This document shows, one piece after another, positions 5,619 through 7,924 of a DNA stretch of 7,924 bases (position 1 is the first letter of the stretch; every line of letters begins with the position of its first letter). The stretch comes from Fusobacteriaceae bacterium (GTDB lineage: Bacteria; Fusobacteriota; Fusobacteriia; Fusobacteriales; Fusobacteriaceae): contig DAOUPY010000055.1 in the NCBI GenBank assembly GCA_030625925.1, positions 1 through 7,924 of the forward strand, in the 5' to 3' direction. The notes beneath the pieces were generated by a model that saw only the letters and a list, made by a program, of their open reading frames with translations, had not been told where the DNA came from and did not search any database. A program made the position numbers and the translations under genes.

Positions 5619-7043
5619 ATGAAAGAGGAAATAATTAGTGTTGGAATAGATATAGGAACTTCTACAACCCAACTAGTGTTTACAAAGATTATTTTAGAAA
5701 ACATGGCTTCGGGAGCGAGAGTTCCCCAAATAAAAATAGTTGGTAAAGATGTTTTTTATAGAAGTGATATTTATCTTACACCACTACTAAATCAGAGAGA
5801 GATTGATGCAGAAAGTATAAAAAAAATTATAAAATCTGAATATAAAAAAAGTGGTGTAGAGGTAGAAACTGTAGAAACTGGAGCTGTTATTATAACAGGG
5901 GAAACTGCTAGAAAAGAAAATGCTAGAGAAGTATTAAATGCATTGAGTGGATTAGCAGGAGATTTTGTAGTAGCAACAGCAGGACCAGATTTAGAAAGTG
6001 TTATTGCAGGAAAAGGTTCAGGAGCAATGGACTTTTCAGAAAAAAATAATACAACAATTTATCATTTTGATATTGGAGGTGGAACAACAAATATTTCTTT
6101 ATTTGATAAAGGAGAAGTAATAGACACTACATGTTTAGATATAGGCGGCCATTTAATTACGTTTAAAGATAAAAATTTAGAAATTAGTTATATCTATGAA
6201 AAATATTTGAAATTGATCGAAAATTTAGACTTAAAAAGTTTGAAAGTAGGGTCTAAAGCAAACTTAGAAGAGTTGAAAATTTTATGTAAATATTTAGCTT
6301 ACATGTTCTTAGAAACTCTTAATTTAAAAAAGAAAAGTGTTGAATATAAAGAGTTAATAACATATAAAGATTTAGCAGGTTCTTTTATTTCTGAATATGT
6401 AAGCTTCTCAGGAGGTGTAGCTGATTATATTTATAGAGAACCTGTAGAGAACAAATTTCTTTATGAGGATATAGGCATAATTCTTGGAGAAGAAATAAAA
6501 AAAATTTTTAGAGATAAAAATGTAAAGATAATAAAAGCGGGAGAAACAATAGGAGCAACGGTAATAGGGGCTGGATCTCATACCACAGAAATTTCAGGAA
6601 GTACTATAACTTATACAACTAATTCATTTCCATTTAAAAATATACCGGTAATTAAACTTACACCTGCAGATGAACTTTTAGAAAAAGATGAATTTAAAAA
6701 AAAACTTTCTAAAAAAATGGATTGGTTTAAAATTAGTGGAGATGACCAATTAGTAGCAATAGGATTAACAGGGAAAAAGAATATGAAATATTCAGAGATA
6801 TCAAATCTATATAAAAAATTACATGCAGCTCTATTTAATCTAAAAAAAATAATAATAGTAATTGAACATGATATAGGCAAAGTCTTAGGGCAGGGATTGG
6901 TACTTCAATATCCAGAAGAGACCGAAATTATTTGTATAGATGGAATTAAACTTACAGATGGAGATTATATAGATTTAGGAAAACCATTAGGAAATGGAAG
7001 TGTGTTGCCAGTAATAGTAAAAACGTTAGTATTAAATTATTAA
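5619..7043 (+). CDS. eutA: EutA, ethanolamine ammonia-lyase reactivating factor
   Basis: A 474-residue, full-length EutA. Family role: an ATP-dependent chaperone-like reactivase that releases damaged cobalamin from ethanolamine ammonia-lyase (EutBC) so that fresh adenosylcobalamin can bind. The actin/Hsp70-type ATPase fold is shown by a phosphate-1 motif [15 protein letters not shown] (7-21) and a phosphate-2 motif [14 protein letters not shown] (from about 149, Asp151). [19 protein letters not shown] and [16 protein letters not shown] follow in the usual EutA order. The ATG at 5619 follows AAAGGAG at good spacing. An in-frame TTG at 5589 would add ten residues but lies inside the terminator stem and has no binding site. 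Expression is expected to depend on EutV antitermination. eutB follows after 18 bases. Confidence 0.95.
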   Translation: MKEEIISVGIDIGTSTTQLVFTKIILENMASGARVPQIKIVGKDVFYRSDIYLTPLLNQREIDAESIKKIIKSEYKKSGVEVETVETGAVIITGETARKENAREVLNALSGLAGDFVVATAGPDLESVIAGKGSGAMDFSEKNNTTIYHFDIGGGTTNISLFDKGEVIDTTCLDIGGHLITFKDKNLEISYIYEKYLKLIENLDLKSLKVGSKANLEELKILCKYLAYMFLETLNLKKKSVEYKELITYKDLAGSFISEYVSFSGGVADYIYREPVENKFLYEDIGIILGEEIKKIFRDKNVKIIKAGETIGATVIGAGSHTTEISGSTITYTTNSFPFKNIPVIKLTPADELLEKDEFKKKLSKKMDWFKISGDDQLVAIGLTGKKNMKYSEISNLYKKLHAALFNLKKIIIVIEHDIGKVLGQGLVLQYPEETEIICIDGIKLTDGDYIDLGKPLGNGSVLPVIVKTLVLNY

Positions 7044-7061
7044 ATAAAAGAGGTGGAATAA

Positions 7062-7924
7062 ATGAGATTAAGTACAAAATTATTTGGCGTAGAGTATCAC
7101 TTTAAGTCTCTTAATGAAGTCATGGCTAAAGCCAACGAGTTAAAATCAGGGGATGAATTAGCAGGTATTGCAGCTAAAACAACAAAAGAAAGAGTCGCAG
7201 CTAAAGTAGTTTTATCTGAAATTACTTTAAAAGATTTAAAAGAAAATCCGGCGGTTCCATATGAGGAAGATGAAATAACTAGAATAATAATAGATGATTT
7301 AAATTTAAAAGTTTATGATGAAATAAAAGAGTGGAGCGTTAAAGAACTAAGAGAATGGTTATTGAGTTCAGAGGTAAAAGGAAATGATATTAAGTGGATC
7401 AGAAGAGGTCTTACCTCAGAAATGATATCAGCAGTAACTAAGTTAATGTCTAATTTAGACTTAATACAAACAGCAAAAAAAATAGTTGTTACTAAGCACT
7501 GTAACACTACTATTGGAGGAGAAACAGTACTTGCAGCAAGATTACAACCAAATCATACAACAGATGATCCCGATGGAATTATGATCTCTCTTTTAGAAGG
7601 GTTAAGCTATGGAGTAGGAGATGCTGTAATAGGACTTAATCCTGTAGATGATACAGTGGACAGTGTAATTAGAGTGTTAGAAAGATTTGATGAAATAAAA
7701 AGAAAATGGAAAATACCAACACAAATTTGTGTACTTGCTCATGTCACAACACAAATGGAAGCAATAAAAAGAGGAGCACCAACAGATTTAATATTTCAAA
7801 GTATAGCGGGATCTGAAAAAGGGAATGAGGCTTTTGGAATAAACGCAAAAATGATAGAAGAAGCTAGACAATTAGCATTGAAAGAAGGGACTGGAGCCGG
7901 GCCAAATGTAATGTACTTTGAAAC
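7062..7924 (+). CDS. eutB: EutB, ethanolamine ammonia-lyase large subunit (3' end cut by window)
   Basis: The first 287 complete codons of the catalytic subunit of adenosylcobalamin-dependent ethanolamine ammonia-lyase, which splits ethanolamine into acetaldehyde and ammonia; the family is about 450 residues. It aligns with E. coli EutB from the first residue without gaps (MRLSTKLFGVEYHFKSLNEV…LQPNHTTDD…GVGDAVIGLNPV…CVLAHVTTQMEAIKRGAP…IFQSIAGSEKG…MYFE). The substrate-site residues Arg160, Gln162, Asn193 and Glu287 of the E. coli enzyme are all present at identical numbers; Asp362 would lie beyond the edge. The ATG follows AGAGGTGG. It is open at the right edge; eutC would be expected next. 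The 18-base gap from eutA implies cotranscription. Confidence 0.96.
   Translation, partial: MRLSTKLFGVEYHFKSLNEVMAKANELKSGDELAGIAAKTTKERVAAKVVLSEITLKDLKENPAVPYEEDEITRIIIDDLNLKVYDEIKEWSVKELREWLLSSEVKGNDIKWIRRGLTSEMISAVTKLMSNLDLIQTAKKIVVTKHCNTTIGGETVLAARLQPNHTTDDPDGIMISLLEGLSYGVGDAVIGLNPVDDTVDSVIRVLERFDEIKRKWKIPTQICVLAHVTTQMEAIKRGAPTDLIFQSIAGSEKGNEAFGINAKMIEEARQLALKEGTGAGPNVMYFE

Noticed and set aside
6611..6880. Minus-strand frame of 89 codons opposite eutA
   Set aside because: It is a shadow of a conserved gene, with no start signal.
7313..7507. Minus-strand frame of 64 codons opposite eutB
   Set aside because: It is a shadow of a conserved gene whose plus-strand product aligns without gaps to EutB.

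Overview
The window is AT-rich DNA whose coding genes use A/T-ending codons and AGA arginine and carry strong AGGAG-type ribosome binding sites. Gene content and order (eutS-eutP-eutV-eutW-eutA-eutB, with an EutV/EutW two-component antitermination system) fit an anaerobic low-GC bacterium. A member of the Fusobacteriota (Ilyobacter/Propionigenium/Cetobacterium/Fusobacterium type) is my best guess and a clostridium-like Firmicute is the alternative. That assignment is inference from style, not from a marker gene.

Layout. Positions 1-183 hold no gene I can support; the first ~100 bases are richer in GC (about 42% by my count) than what follows. On the minus strand, 184-1026 encodes a complete alpha subunit of a class I [4Fe-4S] fumarate hydratase/tartrate dehydratase. 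Its usual beta partner does not follow it within the window. A 579-base intergenic region (1027-1605) holds a 10-bp inverted repeat, a 17-bp stem-loop that pairs fully only as plus-strand RNA, and a leader element (L1). Gene 1606-2403 encodes an unrecognised 265-residue protein that I read as two tandem NTF2/SnoaL-like domains. It is followed by a ribosome binding site with an interrupted short reading frame, more hairpins, and a second copy of the leader element (L2), which here ends in a convincing intrinsic terminator ahead of eutS.

From 2781 to the right edge is the ethanolamine utilisation operon: eutS (microcompartment shell protein), eutP (small P-loop protein), eutV (receiver-ANTAR RNA-binding antiterminator), eutW (sensor histidine kinase), eutA (reactivase of ethanolamine ammonia-lyase) and eutB (large subunit of the lyase, cut off by the window edge after residue 287). 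The genes are tightly packed or overlapping except between eutW and eutA. That gap contains a textbook EutV target: two stem-loops with AxxGxx hexaloops, the second overlapping a 16-bp intrinsic terminator.

How it works together: EutW is expected to sense ethanolamine and phosphorylate EutV. EutV~P would bind the dual hairpin and block the terminator before eutA, so the catalytic genes eutA/eutB are read through only when substrate is present. EutS builds part of the shell that encloses the pathway. The least explained part is the unit L1 - tandem-NTF2 gene - L2: two related leaders lacking the canonical EutV loop motif flank an unknown gene next to the eut operon, which suggests a second RNA-level control and a possible accessory protein.
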